Assembly (NCBI GenBank): GCA_963667195.1
Contig: OY762962.1
Coordinates: 868,001 to 932,000, forward strand
Source of the DNA: UBA7703 sp963667195
GTDB lineage: Bacteria > Bacillota > Clostridia > Christensenellales > CAG-138
Direction: 5' to 3'
Length of the DNA: 64,000 nt
Shown: one piece after another, positions 42,912-50,880 of the stretch
Layout: each line of letters opens with the position of its first letter
Numbering within the stretch: the stretch's first letter is position 1
Notes under the pieces: generated by a model
Seen by the model: the letters and a program-made list of their open reading frames with translations, nothing else
Told to the model about the DNA's origin: nothing
The model's database searches: none
Position numbers and translations under genes: made by a program

Positions 42912-44687
42912 TTACTGCATCAGGGCATCCAGCTCGTCCACATACTGCGCGAACACGCGGAGGGACTCCAGAATGCTCTCTTTCTTTGTCAGATCGACGC
43001 CCGCTGCCTTGAGCTCCTCAATCGGGTAGTCGCTGCCGCCGCTCCTGAGGAAGTTGGTATAGCGCTCCACCGCGTTTGCGTGGAGAATGTCGTCCGCGAG
43101 CTTGACCGCGCTGCAAAGTCCGGTTGCGTACTGGTAGACGTAGAACGCGTTGTAGAAATGCGGAATGCGCATCCACTCCAGAGCGATGTTGTCGTCCACA
43201 TGCGCGCCGTCATAATACAGCTCGTTGAGCGCGCGGTACATCTCGGACAGGCTGTCGACCGTCAGCGGCTCTCCGTTTTCCGCCATGCGGTGCGCCTTCA
43301 TCTCAAACTCCGCGAACATCGTCTGCCGGAAACACGTCGTGCGGAAGGATTCGAGGAACTGCGTGATATAGTAGGCGCGCTTGACGCGATCCTGCTCACC
43401 CTTGAGCAGGTGGTGCGTCATCAGCGTTTCGTTGACCGTGGAGGCGACCTCCGCCGCAAGGATGCGGTAGTGCGAGGTTTCAAACGGCTGCGATTCCGCG
43501 GAATAGTGCGAGTGCATCGCGTGGCCAAGCTCGTGACCCAGCGTGAAGGCGTCGTCCGTCTTGCCCTGGAAGTTGAGCAGCACGTAGGGATGCACGCCGT
43601 AGGTCTCCGCGCAGAACGCGCCGCTGGTCTTGCCCGGCGTTTCGTAAACGTCGATCCAGCCTTCGGTATACGCTTTTTCCAGCAGGGTCTGGTACTCCGC
43701 GCCGAGGGGCTTGAGCGCCTCCTTGACCAGCGCCTTCGCCTCTTCATACGACATATCGTCGTCCACGTCCGGCGTGATGGGCACATAAAGATCGTACATC
43801 TCCAGCTGATCGACCTTCATCACGCGCTTGCGGATGTTCAGGTACTTCTTCAGCACCGGCAGCGACTCGTGTACGGCTTCGATGAGCTGCTCATATACCG
43901 CGACCGGCACGCCGTTTCCGTGCAGCGCCGATTCCAGCGCGCCTTCGAACTTGTGCGCCCGCGCCTGAAACACGTCTCCCTTGACGGAGGTGGAGTAGGT
44001 GGCGTTGAGGGTGTTCTTCATGCCGCGATAGGCTTTGTAGAACGTTTCGTAGGCGTCCTTTCGCACGCGGCGATCGGGGCTGACGATGAACATATTGTAG
44101 CTGCCGTGGGTGAGTTTGACCGTTTCTCCGCTTTCGTTGACCACGGTGCCGTAGTCGAGATCGACGTCCGTGAGCATGGTGAAGATATTGTCCGCGCCGG
44201 AGAGCGGCTCCTGCGCCATCGCGAGCAGGCGCTCTTCTTCCGTCGAGAGCGTGTGTGCGCGGCGGCGGTCTACGTCCGCAATGCGGAAGCGGAAGCGGGC
44301 AAAGCGCTCCTCGGAGGCCCAGGCAAGCAGCTTCTCTTCGGGAATCGTCAGAATCTCCGGATCGAGGAAGGAGGACGCCGCCTGCGCGGAGACATAGAGC
44401 TGCAGCGCGCGGTCGGTCATGCCCTGATACTTCGTGTTGCCGTTGTCCTCGTCCTTATGCAGATGGGTGTAGGTATATACGCGCTCCACCAGCTGCCAGA
44501 TGCTGCTGTCGTCGCAAAGCGCCGCGTACAGCGCGTCCGCGCTCGCCGAAAGCTTGCCCGCGTGCGCCGGAAAGTCCGCGACCAGCGCCTGAGAGCTCGC
44601 ATAGTCCGCCTCCCAAAGCTCCTCGGTGGCGTAGATGTCTGTCAATTTCCATTTGAGTGATTCTGCAATCTGATCCCTGCTGTTCAT
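42912..44687 (-). CDS. pepF: Oligoendopeptidase F
   Basis: 591 residues from the ATG at 44687 (AAGGGA about 10 nt upstream). M3B metallopeptidase: zinc motif HELGHAMHSHY with the third ligand in the following EVASTVNETLM segment; the GSYNMFIVSPDRRVRKDA and HVDDNIALEWMRIPHFYNAF segments are also typical. It cleaves peptides of roughly 7-17 residues in the cytoplasm. Length and motifs are complete. Confidence 0.95.
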   Translation of the reverse strand: MNSRDQIAESLKWKLTDIYATEELWEADYASSQALVADFPAHAGKLSASADALYAALCDDSSIWQLVERVYTYTHLHKDEDNGNTKYQGMTDRALQLYVSAQAASSFLDPEILTIPEEKLLAWASEERFARFRFRIADVDRRRAHTLSTEEERLLAMAQEPLSGADNIFTMLTDVDLDYGTVVNESGETVKLTHGSYNMFIVSPDRRVRKDAYETFYKAYRGMKNTLNATYSTSVKGDVFQARAHKFEGALESALHGNGVPVAVYEQLIEAVHESLPVLKKYLNIRKRVMKVDQLEMYDLYVPITPDVDDDMSYEEAKALVKEALKPLGAEYQTLLEKAYTEGWIDVYETPGKTSGAFCAETYGVHPYVLLNFQGKTDDAFTLGHELGHAMHSHYSAESQPFETSHYRILAAEVASTVNETLMTHHLLKGEQDRVKRAYYITQFLESFRTTCFRQTMFAEFEMKAHRMAENGEPLTVDSLSEMYRALNELYYDGAHVDDNIALEWMRIPHFYNAFYVYQYATGLCSAVKLADDILHANAVERYTNFLRSGGSDYPIEELKAAGVDLTKKESILESLRVFAQYVDELDALMQ

Positions 44688-44896
44688 GCCGGTTTGTCCC
44701 TTCTCTTCATATTCTATTATGATGCGCACGCTGCTTTGCGGGTTCGCTCCGTTTTTTTTTCCGCGGGAAGAAGCGCGCTGTCGTTGCATATGTTAACTCA
44801 GTATAACATACCGCAATGCATAAAATCGACGGTTGCCGGGAAAGTTTGCGTGAGTTTACGGCACTCTGTCCGGCAAATCGCGCGCCGAAATCGGGC

Positions 44897-44924
44897 TTGA
44901 CACCCTCCGCAAAAGCGCTATACT
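44897..44924 (+). promoter_or_regulatory. Promoter of dinB
   Basis: TTGACA (44897-44902), 16-bp spacer and TATACT (44919-44924). Start of transcription should be near 44931, next to the LexA box. The rest of the 310-bp gap to pepF holds nothing recognisable. Confidence 0.85.
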
Positions 44925-44931
44925 ATATATA

Positions 44932-44945
44932 CGAACATTAGTTCG
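44932..44945 (+). promoter_or_regulatory. LexA (SOS) operator
   Basis: CGAACATTAGTTCG is a perfect palindromic match to the Gram-positive LexA/DinR box (CGAACN4GTTCG). It overlaps the expected transcription start of dinB, so LexA would block initiation until DNA damage. Confidence 0.92.
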
Positions 44946-44997
44946 TATTCAATATTTGCCGCACCAGCGGGAACATCGCGGCGGAAAGGCGGCGCCG

Positions 44998-46275
44998 ATG
45001 GGACGCAGAATTCTCCACGCGGATTTCAACAGTTTTTATGCCTCGGTGGCATGCTTTCTGGACCCCGCGCTGCGGCCGCATCCCGTCGCCGTCGCGGGCA
45101 ACCCCGAAGCGCGGCACGGCATCATCCTCGCCAAAAACGAGCTGGCGAAGAAGTTCGGCGTCAAGACGGGGGAGGCGATCTGGCAGGCAAAGCAGAAATG
45201 CCCGCTCCTGATCACCGTCAAGCCGGACTTTGACTCCTACCACCGCTTTTCCGACCTCGGGCGGGAGATCTACAGCGAGTATTCCGACCAGGTGGAGGCG
45301 TTCGGCCTCGACGAAAACTGGGTGGACGTCACCGCCTCCACGACGAGCATGGCGGACGCGCACCGCCTCGCAAACGTCATTCGGGATCGCATCAAAACCG
45401 AGCTCGGCATCACGGTCTCCGTGGGCGTTGCGGACAACAAGGTGTTTGCAAAGCTGGGCTCGGACATCAAAAAGCCGGACGCGGTCACGCTGGTCTCGCC
45501 GGAGAACTATCAAAGCGTCGCCTGGCCGCTGCCCGCGCGGGATCTGTTGTATGTGGGCAGATCCACGGAAGCAAAGCTGCTCAAGTACGGCATCATCACG
45601 ATTGGCGACCTCGCGACCACGCCGGAGGCGTTTTTGCGCGCGCAGTTCGGCAAGGCAGGCAGCATGCTGCACGCGTTTGCCAACGGGCTGGACATCGCAC
45701 CCGTGATGCGCATGATCGACCAGCAGCCGGTGAAATCCGTCGGAAACGGCCTCACCACGCCGCGCGACCTTGTCAACGACGAGGATGTGTATCTGACCAT
45801 CTCGATGCTGGCGGAAAGCGTCGCGATGCGCCTTCGCGAACACGGCATGCGCGCAAAGACCGCGAGCCTGAGCGTGCGGGACACCGGGCTTGTCTCGTTT
45901 ATCCGCCAAACAAAGCTGAGCCGCCCTACCAACATCACCATCGAGATTTCGCGCGCTTGCATGGCGCTCTTTCGCGAAAACTACACCTGGCAAACGCCGA
46001 TCCGCTCGCTGACGGTCTCCTGCGCCGACCTGATCGGCGTGGATAACCCAGAGCAGCTCTCGCTCTTTGACGACGAGGCCCCGCGCAGAAAGGCGGAGGC
46101 AGCCGAGGTCGCGGTTGACGACATCCGCAGGAGGTTCGGCTACCGCGCGATCGGACGCGCGATCTTCCTCAAGGATCGCGAGATCGGGCTCATGGCGCCA
46201 AAGGTAGACCACATCGTGCATCCGGTCGGATACCTGCAGAACGCAACGATGGACAGCGTCATCGGCGGTCGCTGA
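44998..46275 (+). CDS. dinB: Y-family DNA polymerase IV
   Basis: 425 residues from the ATG at 44998. Motifs: ILHADFNSFYASV (first catalytic Asp), the steric and fingers region HPVAVAGNPEARHGIILAKN, VEAFGLDENWVDVT (the usual SIDE catalytic pair reads LDEN, keeping Asp-Glu), VSVGVADNKVFAKLGSD and the helix-hairpin-helix region. A QLSLF beta-clamp motif is at about residue 360 (EQLSLFDDE). It performs translesion synthesis. SOS promoter and LexA box precede it. Confidence 0.94.
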   Translation: MGRRILHADFNSFYASVACFLDPALRPHPVAVAGNPEARHGIILAKNELAKKFGVKTGEAIWQAKQKCPLLITVKPDFDSYHRFSDLGREIYSEYSDQVEAFGLDENWVDVTASTTSMADAHRLANVIRDRIKTELGITVSVGVADNKVFAKLGSDIKKPDAVTLVSPENYQSVAWPLPARDLLYVGRSTEAKLLKYGIITIGDLATTPEAFLRAQFGKAGSMLHAFANGLDIAPVMRMIDQQPVKSVGNGLTTPRDLVNDEDVYLTISMLAESVAMRLREHGMRAKTASLSVRDTGLVSFIRQTKLSRPTNITIEISRACMALFRENYTWQTPIRSLTVSCADLIGVDNPEQLSLFDDEAPRRKAEAAEVAVDDIRRRFGYRAIGRAIFLKDREIGLMAPKVDHIVHPVGYLQNATMDSVIGGR

Positions 46276-46369
46276 GTCGACCCTCTGATTTTTGAAAGCA
46301 ATCGTTTCTATATTAAAATCAACTTTCTGTTTGATCAGATGCGCGTCAGCGCGCGGGAGGAATTATTCT

Positions 46370-46597
46370 ATGAAAGTCTATGTCGCGGTGGAGTTGACCT
46401 GTGACGAGGCGGGTGTGATGCACCCGCAGCGCATCCTCTGGGAGGATGGGCGGAAGTTTGAAATTTCGGCTATTTCGGACGTGCGGCGCGCGGCGAGCCT
46501 CAAGGCCGGCGGCAGCGGCATCCGCTATACCTGCCGCATCGGAAAAAAGGATGCATACCTCTACTATGAGAACCCGAAGTGGTTTGTAGACCCATGA
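46370..46597 (+). CDS. Small conserved protein linked to dinB
   Basis: 75 residues from the ATG at 46370 (GGGAGGAA 7 nt upstream). Sequence features: LWEDGRKFEISAISDVRRAA and GIRYTCRIGKKDAYLYYENP. I recall similar proteins of about 75 residues beside DNA polymerase IV genes in other clostridia, but know no function. The predicted fold is mostly beta. A TTGAAA-16-TAAAAT pair in the 94-bp gap may give it its own promoter, in addition to read-through from dinB. Confidence 0.78.
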   Translation: MKVYVAVELTCDEAGVMHPQRILWEDGRKFEISAISDVRRAASLKAGGSGIRYTCRIGKKDAYLYYENPKWFVDP

Positions 46598-46731
46598 CTC
46601 GATTGCTGGCAAGGCTTGAGCTGTTTCTTTACCTGAATACATGCGTGCATCGCGCGCGAAAAAGGCGGCAGTAGAAACCGCCCGCGCGTTTTTGCCGCGC
46701 GTTATACGTTTCTTTTGGATTGGCTGTCCGG

Positions 46732-46757
46732 AAAGATTCTTTCTTTCACGGACAGCC
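46732..46757. terminator. GCTGTCC-type hairpin beside repeat copy B
   Basis: GGCTGTCCG / CGGACAGCC stem with the same AAAGATTCTTTCTTT-like loop as at 16799; plus-strand tail TTTCAATTT. It ends the dinB transcript plausibly. Confidence 0.68.
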
Positions 46758-46779
46758 TTTCAATTTAGCTTGGGTCACC

Positions 46780-46901
46780 GCGGGCGGATGATATCCGCCC
46801 CTACATCAGCACTAGCGGAGTAACGCTCAATGCGGAACCTTCTGACACGAATTAATTTTAGAATTTCTGGTGCACGTGTAGGGGCGGATATCATCCGCCC
46901 G
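46780..46901. repeat. Inverted-repeat element, copy B (MITE-like)
   Basis: 122 bp with the same terminal inverted repeats as 16655-16777 (left 46780-46805, right 46877-46901) and a shared core containing GCGGAGTA and TTTCTGGTGCACG. The associated TAGCTTGGGT tail and GCTGTCC hairpin lie on its left, whereas in copy A they lie on the right. A fragment TTCTGGACAGCCC occurs at about 46938. No coding capacity. Confidence 0.85.
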
Positions 46902-47178
46902 TGACACGAAAGCCTCCCATTTAGATCGAGCAATCATTTCTGGACAGCCCCATTCTGCCCATCCGCAGCGAAAGCTTAGGTAAGTCGCACTTCTTTTACC
47001 GAATCGATCCATGCGCGCAATGAAGGAAAAGCGGCGATATCCCCGCCGAAACAGCGCAAAACAATCGATCGTGCAGTTTCTCAACTGTAAAATTGCAGGA
47101 TTAATTGCATAATTTCCTGCATCGCGCAAATCTGAGATTTTCACGCAAATTTTCTTGTGAATTTTTTCGTCGAAACGT

Positions 47179-47207
47179 TTGCCATGCTTGATAAATCGGT
47201 GTATCAT
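47179..47207 (+). promoter_or_regulatory. Candidate promoter of pckG
   Basis: TTGCCA (47179-47184), 17 bp and TATCAT (47202-47207). It would give a leader of about 325 nt. Confidence 0.6.
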
Positions 47208-47223
47208 ATATTTGGTGAAGATT

Positions 47224-47255
47224 GCGCGCGATGCGCAAAAAACGCGCGTTTTTTT
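47224..47255 (+). terminator. Candidate attenuator in the pckG leader
   Basis: CGCGCG / CGCGCG stem with a 12-nt loop and seven T residues, only about 10 nt into the predicted transcript and 285 nt ahead of the start codon. If the promoter call is right, most transcripts would stop here unless relieved. Confidence 0.6.
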
Positions 47256-47540
47256 GCGAAATCTCCGCGGGCTTCGGGGTTGTAATTTTCGCTCCCGGCA
47301 AGCATCGGAACACGCCATCGCGCGGCAGTACCCTCACCACGCCGCATTTTGCAATTTTTCTCACCGAATCCGTCAATTATGCATGATCCCGCCGGGTCGC
47401 GGCAAGGATGGTTCTCCGTCCGCTCCAAAGCAGGAGCGTCTTCGCCGGAGCGACGTTTCCCGAACGGAATCGTCCTGAAATAATCGAAACCGACAAGTTT
47501 CACCATAAAACCATACTGACAGAAGAAAGGTGCCGAAACA

Positions 47541-49340
47541 ATGATGACAAGCAACAAGAAATTACTCGCATGGGTCAAGGAATGCCAGGACATGTGCGAA
47601 CCCGACCAGGTTTACTGGTGCGACGGTTCTCAGGAAGAGAACGATCGTCTCTTCGCCGAGATGGTAGCCAGCGGCATGGCCACCCCGCTCAACCCCGAGA
47701 AGCGCCCCGGCTGCTACCTCTTCCGCAGCGATCCTTCGGACGTTGCCCGCGTGGAGAACAGAACCTTCATCGCCAGCAAGAAACAGGAAGACGCCGGCCC
47801 CACCAACAACTGGGTTGACCCGGTCGAACTGAAGAAGACCATGTCCGCGCTCTACAAGGGCAGCATGCATGGCCGCACGATGTACGTCATCCCGTTCTCG
47901 ATGGGCCCCATCGGCTCACCCATCTCCAAGATCGGCGTTGAGCTCACCGACAGCCCCTACGTTGTCGTCAACATGCGCGTCATGACCCGCATGGGCACCG
48001 AAGTTCTGAACACGCTGGGTGACGGCGAATTCGTCCCCTGCCTCCATTCCGTCGGCGCGCCGCTGGAAAAAGGTCAGAAGGATTCTTCCTGGCCCTGCGC
48101 CCCGATCGAGCAGAAGTACATCAGCCACTTCCCCGAAGAGCGCCTGATCTGGTCCTACGGCTCCGGTTACGGCGGAAACGCTCTGCTTGGCAAGAAGTGC
48201 TTTGCGCTGCGCATCGCGTCCGTTCAGGCGCGTGACGAGGGCTGGCTGGCGGAGCACATGCTCATCCTCGGCCTCACCGACCCGAAAGGCAACAAGACCT
48301 ACATCACCGGCGCGTTCCCGAGCGCCTGCGGCAAGACCAACCTCGCGATGCTGATCCCGACCATCCCCGGCTGGAAGGTTGAGACCATCGGTGACGATAT
48401 CGCATGGATGAAGTACGGCAAGGACGGTCGCCTCTACGCCATCAACCCCGAGTTCGGCTTCTTCGGCGTGGCACCGGGCACCTCCGACAGCAGCAACTTC
48501 AATGCCATGCGCAGCAGCGACAAGAACTCCATCTTCACGAACGTAGCTCTGACGGACGACGGTGACGTGTGGTGGGAAGGCATCGGCTATGATGCGCCCA
48601 AGCACCTCATCGATTGGAAGGGCAAAGACTGGTCTCCCGACACCGCGGATGCACCCGCAGCCCATCCCAACGCCCGCTTCACCGCGCCCGCGTCGCAGTG
48701 CCCCTGCATCGCGCCCGAGTGGCAGGATCCCGCAGGCGTGCCGATTTCGGCAATCCTGATCGGTGGCCGCCGTCCGCGCACGATCCCGCTGGTTCACGAG
48801 AGCTTCGACTGGACGCACGGCATCTTCGACGGCTCCATCATGGGCTCCGAGATCACCGCAGCCGCCATCTCCGCCAAGATCGGCCAGGTTCGCCGCGATC
48901 CGTTCGCGATGCTGCCCTTCATCGGCTATAACGTTTGCGATTATCTGCAGCACTGGCTCGACGTCGGCGCAAACTCCACCGCGGACAAGCTGCCGAAGAT
49001 CTTCTACGTCAACTGGTTCCGCAAGGGCGAAAACGGCAAGTTCCTCTGGCCGGGCTTCGGCGAGAACAGCCGCGTGCTGAAGTGGGTTGTCGAGCGCGTC
49101 ACGGGTAAAGTGGACGCGGTCAAGACCGCCATCGGCTACCTGCCCAAGAAGGAAGACCTCTACCTCGAAGGCCTCAACGTCTCCGACGCAGCGATGGAAG
49201 AACTCTTCCACCTCGAAAAAGACGAGTGGCTGGCGGAAGTCGAGTCCATCAAAGAGCACTACGCGAGCTACGGCGAGAAGATGCCCAAGGCGCTCAAAGA
49301 GCAGCTCAAGGCCCTCGAAGCGCGCGTTAACGCGATGTAA
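47541..49340 (+). CDS. pckG: Phosphoenolpyruvate carboxykinase (GTP)
   Basis: 599 residues. GTP-type motifs: SYGSGYGGNALLGKKCFALR, the P-loop AFPSACGKTNLAMLIPT (with the reactive Cys), and GDDIAWMKYGKDGRLYAINP with GVAPGTS; the guanine-binding end contains FIGYNVCDYLQHWL. It interconverts oxaloacetate and PEP, feeding gluconeogenesis or, in fermenters, fixing CO2 toward succinate. Codon use is strongly biased to C-ending codons, as in highly expressed genes. Long leader with a terminator-like hairpin upstream. Confidence 0.96.
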   Translation: MMTSNKKLLAWVKECQDMCEPDQVYWCDGSQEENDRLFAEMVASGMATPLNPEKRPGCYLFRSDPSDVARVENRTFIASKKQEDAGPTNNWVDPVELKKTMSALYKGSMHGRTMYVIPFSMGPIGSPISKIGVELTDSPYVVVNMRVMTRMGTEVLNTLGDGEFVPCLHSVGAPLEKGQKDSSWPCAPIEQKYISHFPEERLIWSYGSGYGGNALLGKKCFALRIASVQARDEGWLAEHMLILGLTDPKGNKTYITGAFPSACGKTNLAMLIPTIPGWKVETIGDDIAWMKYGKDGRLYAINPEFGFFGVAPGTSDSSNFNAMRSSDKNSIFTNVALTDDGDVWWEGIGYDAPKHLIDWKGKDWSPDTADAPAAHPNARFTAPASQCPCIAPEWQDPAGVPISAILIGGRRPRTIPLVHESFDWTHGIFDGSIMGSEITAAAISAKIGQVRRDPFAMLPFIGYNVCDYLQHWLDVGANSTADKLPKIFYVNWFRKGENGKFLWPGFGENSRVLKWVVERVTGKVDAVKTAIGYLPKKEDLYLEGLNVSDAAMEELFHLEKDEWLAEVESIKEHYASYGEKMPKALKEQLKALEARVNAM

Positions 49341-49372
49341 TGCATCGCCAACAGGCGTAAGATCGACCAAGC

Positions 49373-49408
49373 GGAGCGCATATCCAACCGGGTATGCGCT
49401 CCTTTTTG
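49373..49408 (+). terminator. Terminator of pckG
   Basis: GGAGCGCATA / TATGCGCTCC stem followed by TTTTT. Confidence 0.92.
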
Positions 49409-49481
49409 GGGGAAAACAGCAAAAAAGCCGTAAAAACAGCGCTTGTATATGCAAACTTCACAGATTGTTATTAGGAAATAA

Positions 49482-49510
49482 TTGACATGCAAAAATCTTT
49501 GTGATATAGT
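49482..49510 (+). promoter_or_regulatory. Promoter of the zinc-ribbon protein gene
   Basis: TTGACA (49482-49487), 17 bp and TATAGT (49505-49510). It predicts a 5' leader of about 280 nt (49517-49797) in which I see no clear hairpin-plus-U-tract and no convincing small gene. Confidence 0.85.
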
Positions 49511-49797
49511 CATCAAGTATTCAAAATAATTGCTTTGACCGCACATGTATGCTGATCATCCGTTATTTGATGATTGAGCGCATGTGTTTTTTGATAGAAG
49601 CACATTGGCGAAAGTCAACGCGGCGTATTGATAGGGTCGAGGGCATCTTGATCTCGCGAAAACAGACGATCCTTTTTCGTTTCTTCCGGAGCCTCAAGCC
49701 GCCAACCCAAGCAAGGATGCAACCATTCACGAAAGATGAATGTGATTGAACGGGTACACCAGAACAAAAACCATCAAAAAACGAAAGAGGTATTTCC

Positions 49798-50070
49798 ATG
49801 TTCAGCGACAAGACCATCGTCTGCAAAGATTGCGGACAAAGCTTCACCTTCACCGCCAGCGAGCAAGAATTCTACGCGGAAAAGGGTTTCACCAATGAGC
49901 CCCAGCGTTGCAAGAACTGCCGCACGGCCCGTAAGCAGAGCTCTCCCCGTGGCGGCGGCGACCGTCAGATGTATGATGCGGTCTGCGCAGGTTGCGGCAA
50001 GCCCTGCAAAGTTCCGTTCCAGCCCCGTTCCGACCGTCCTGTTTACTGCAGCGACTGCTTCCGCAAGTAA
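49798..50070 (+). CDS. Small zinc-ribbon (CxxC-CxxC) protein
   Basis: 90 residues with four Cys pairs: CKDC (10-13), CKNC (38-41), CAGC (63-66) and CSDC (84-87). The N-terminal half matches the probable zinc-ribbon family (IVCKDCGQSFTFTASEQEFY, then AEKGFTNEPQRCKNCR). A Gly/Arg/Ser linker separates two zinc sites, suggesting a nucleic-acid or ribosome-associated role. The bases coding its last eight residues and the terminator are duplicated twice downstream. Confidence 0.88.
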   Translation: MFSDKTIVCKDCGQSFTFTASEQEFYAEKGFTNEPQRCKNCRTARKQSSPRGGGDRQMYDAVCAGCGKPCKVPFQPRSDRPVYCSDCFRK

Positions 50071-50088
50071 TTGATCTGAAGCACAAAG

Positions 50089-50116
50089 CGCCCTTCGCAA
50101 GAAGGGCGTTTTTTTC
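50089..50116 (+). terminator. Terminator T1 after zinc-ribbon gene
   Basis: CGCCCTTC-GCAA-GAAGGGCG followed by seven T residues. Confidence 0.93.
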
Positions 50117-50219
50117 TACCTTCGATTGGATAGAAAAGAGAAATCAATAAAAAAAAGATTTTTTATTGTTTGTGAAACGCAGCGCCTGCTTCCGCAGGAA
50201 CTTTGCGCGAATCGCAGAG

Positions 50220-50248
50220 CGCCCTTCGCAAGAAGGGCGTTTTTTTTG
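50220..50248 (+). terminator. Terminator T2 (duplicate)
   Basis: Identical stem-loop to T1, followed by eight T residues. Confidence 0.92.
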
Positions 50249-50352
50249 TACCTCTTGATTGGATGGAAAAGAGAAATCAATAAAAAAATCATTTTTTATT
50301 GTTGAGGAAATGCAGCGCCTGCTTCCACAGGAACTTTACGCGAAGCACAGGG

Positions 50353-50379
50353 CGCTCTTCGCAAAAAGGGTGTTTTTTG
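50353..50379 (+). terminator. Terminator T3 (decayed duplicate)
   Basis: CGCTCTTC-GCAA-AAAGGGTG with G-U pairs and one mismatch, followed by six T residues. Confidence 0.75.
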
Positions 50380-50409
50380 TTAAACTGTTATTATCGCGAG
50401 GTGAGAAGA

Positions 50410-50880
50410 TTGAAGCACGAAAACGAGCTTGAAGGCGTCAAGATTATCAAGAAGCTGAATGATATTCCGGAGTTGAAGGAAAAGTTGATTTCCATCTACG
50501 AGACAAAATCGCACAAGGATGTTTCCCGCTACAGCCTGCTGCTTGCGGAGTATGTGCTCACGCTGAGTGGCATGCCGCGCAACGAGACCGTCGAGTCGTG
50601 CTTCACCGTCAGCCGCGCATGGCAGGAGGGCCTCATGAAGTTTCAGGAGGCGCGACAGGTCGCCTTTGCGCTGCACCGCCTCGCACGGGAGGAAACCGAC
50701 CCCGTGTTCGTGCTGGTCTACCGCACGCTGGGGCAGATTGCCGCAACGCCGCACGTCAAGCGCCACGCGCTGGTTGGCAGCGACTACGCGGTCAAGCTCA
50801 TCAACCGCATGTTTCCGGGGGATTTGGAGCAGGTGCGCGCCATGCGCGAAAAGCAGATTGCCCTGATGGAAAGCGTGTAA
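50410..50880 (+). CDS. Imm5-like putative immunity protein
   Basis: 156 residues from the TTG at 50410, preceded by GAGGTGAG; upstream frame overlaps the third terminator and is unlikely to be translated. All-helical with RYSLLLAEYVLTLSGM, TVSRAWQEGLMKFQEARQVA and HALVGSDYAVKLINRMFPGD. The AExx, RAW and HAxxASDYAVK segments match a family annotated as putative immunity proteins (Imm5 type). No toxin gene is adjacent, so its role here is uncertain. Confidence 0.78.
   Translation: MKHENELEGVKIIKKLNDIPELKEKLISIYETKSHKDVSRYSLLLAEYVLTLSGMPRNETVESCFTVSRAWQEGLMKFQEARQVAFALHRLAREETDPVFVLVYRTLGQIAATPHVKRHALVGSDYAVKLINRMFPGDLEQVRAMREKQIALMESV

Larger units (their letters stand above)
50048..50379 (+). 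repeat. Tandem triplication of a gene 3' end with its terminator
   Basis: Three units starting at 50048, 50179 and 50312 (131 and 133 bp apart). Each begins GCAGCG(A/C)CTGCTTCC(G/A)CA, which in unit 1 is the last coding stretch of the zinc-ribbon gene, and contains a CGCCCTTCGCAAGAAGGGCG-type terminator; units 1 and 2 also share GATTGGATAGAAAAGAGAAA-like spacer and an AATCAATAAAAAAA/TTTTTTATTG hairpin. Unit 3 is the most diverged and stops after its terminator. Confidence 0.9.

Noticed and set aside
42909..44660. 583-codon plus-strand open frame opposite pepF
   Set aside because: Antisense shadow of a complete metallopeptidase gene.
47916..49454. 512-codon minus-strand open frame opposite pckG
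   Set aside because: Antisense shadow; it would run through the pckG terminator.
49549..49749. Possible 66-residue upstream frame in the zinc-ribbon leader
   Set aside because: No ribosome-binding site and an Arg-rich, non-protein-like composition; more likely untranslated leader.
50048..50379. Tandem repeats as a possible CRISPR array
   Set aside because: Units are 131-133 bp with terminator stems and decayed gene ends, not short identical repeats with unique spacers; no cas genes.
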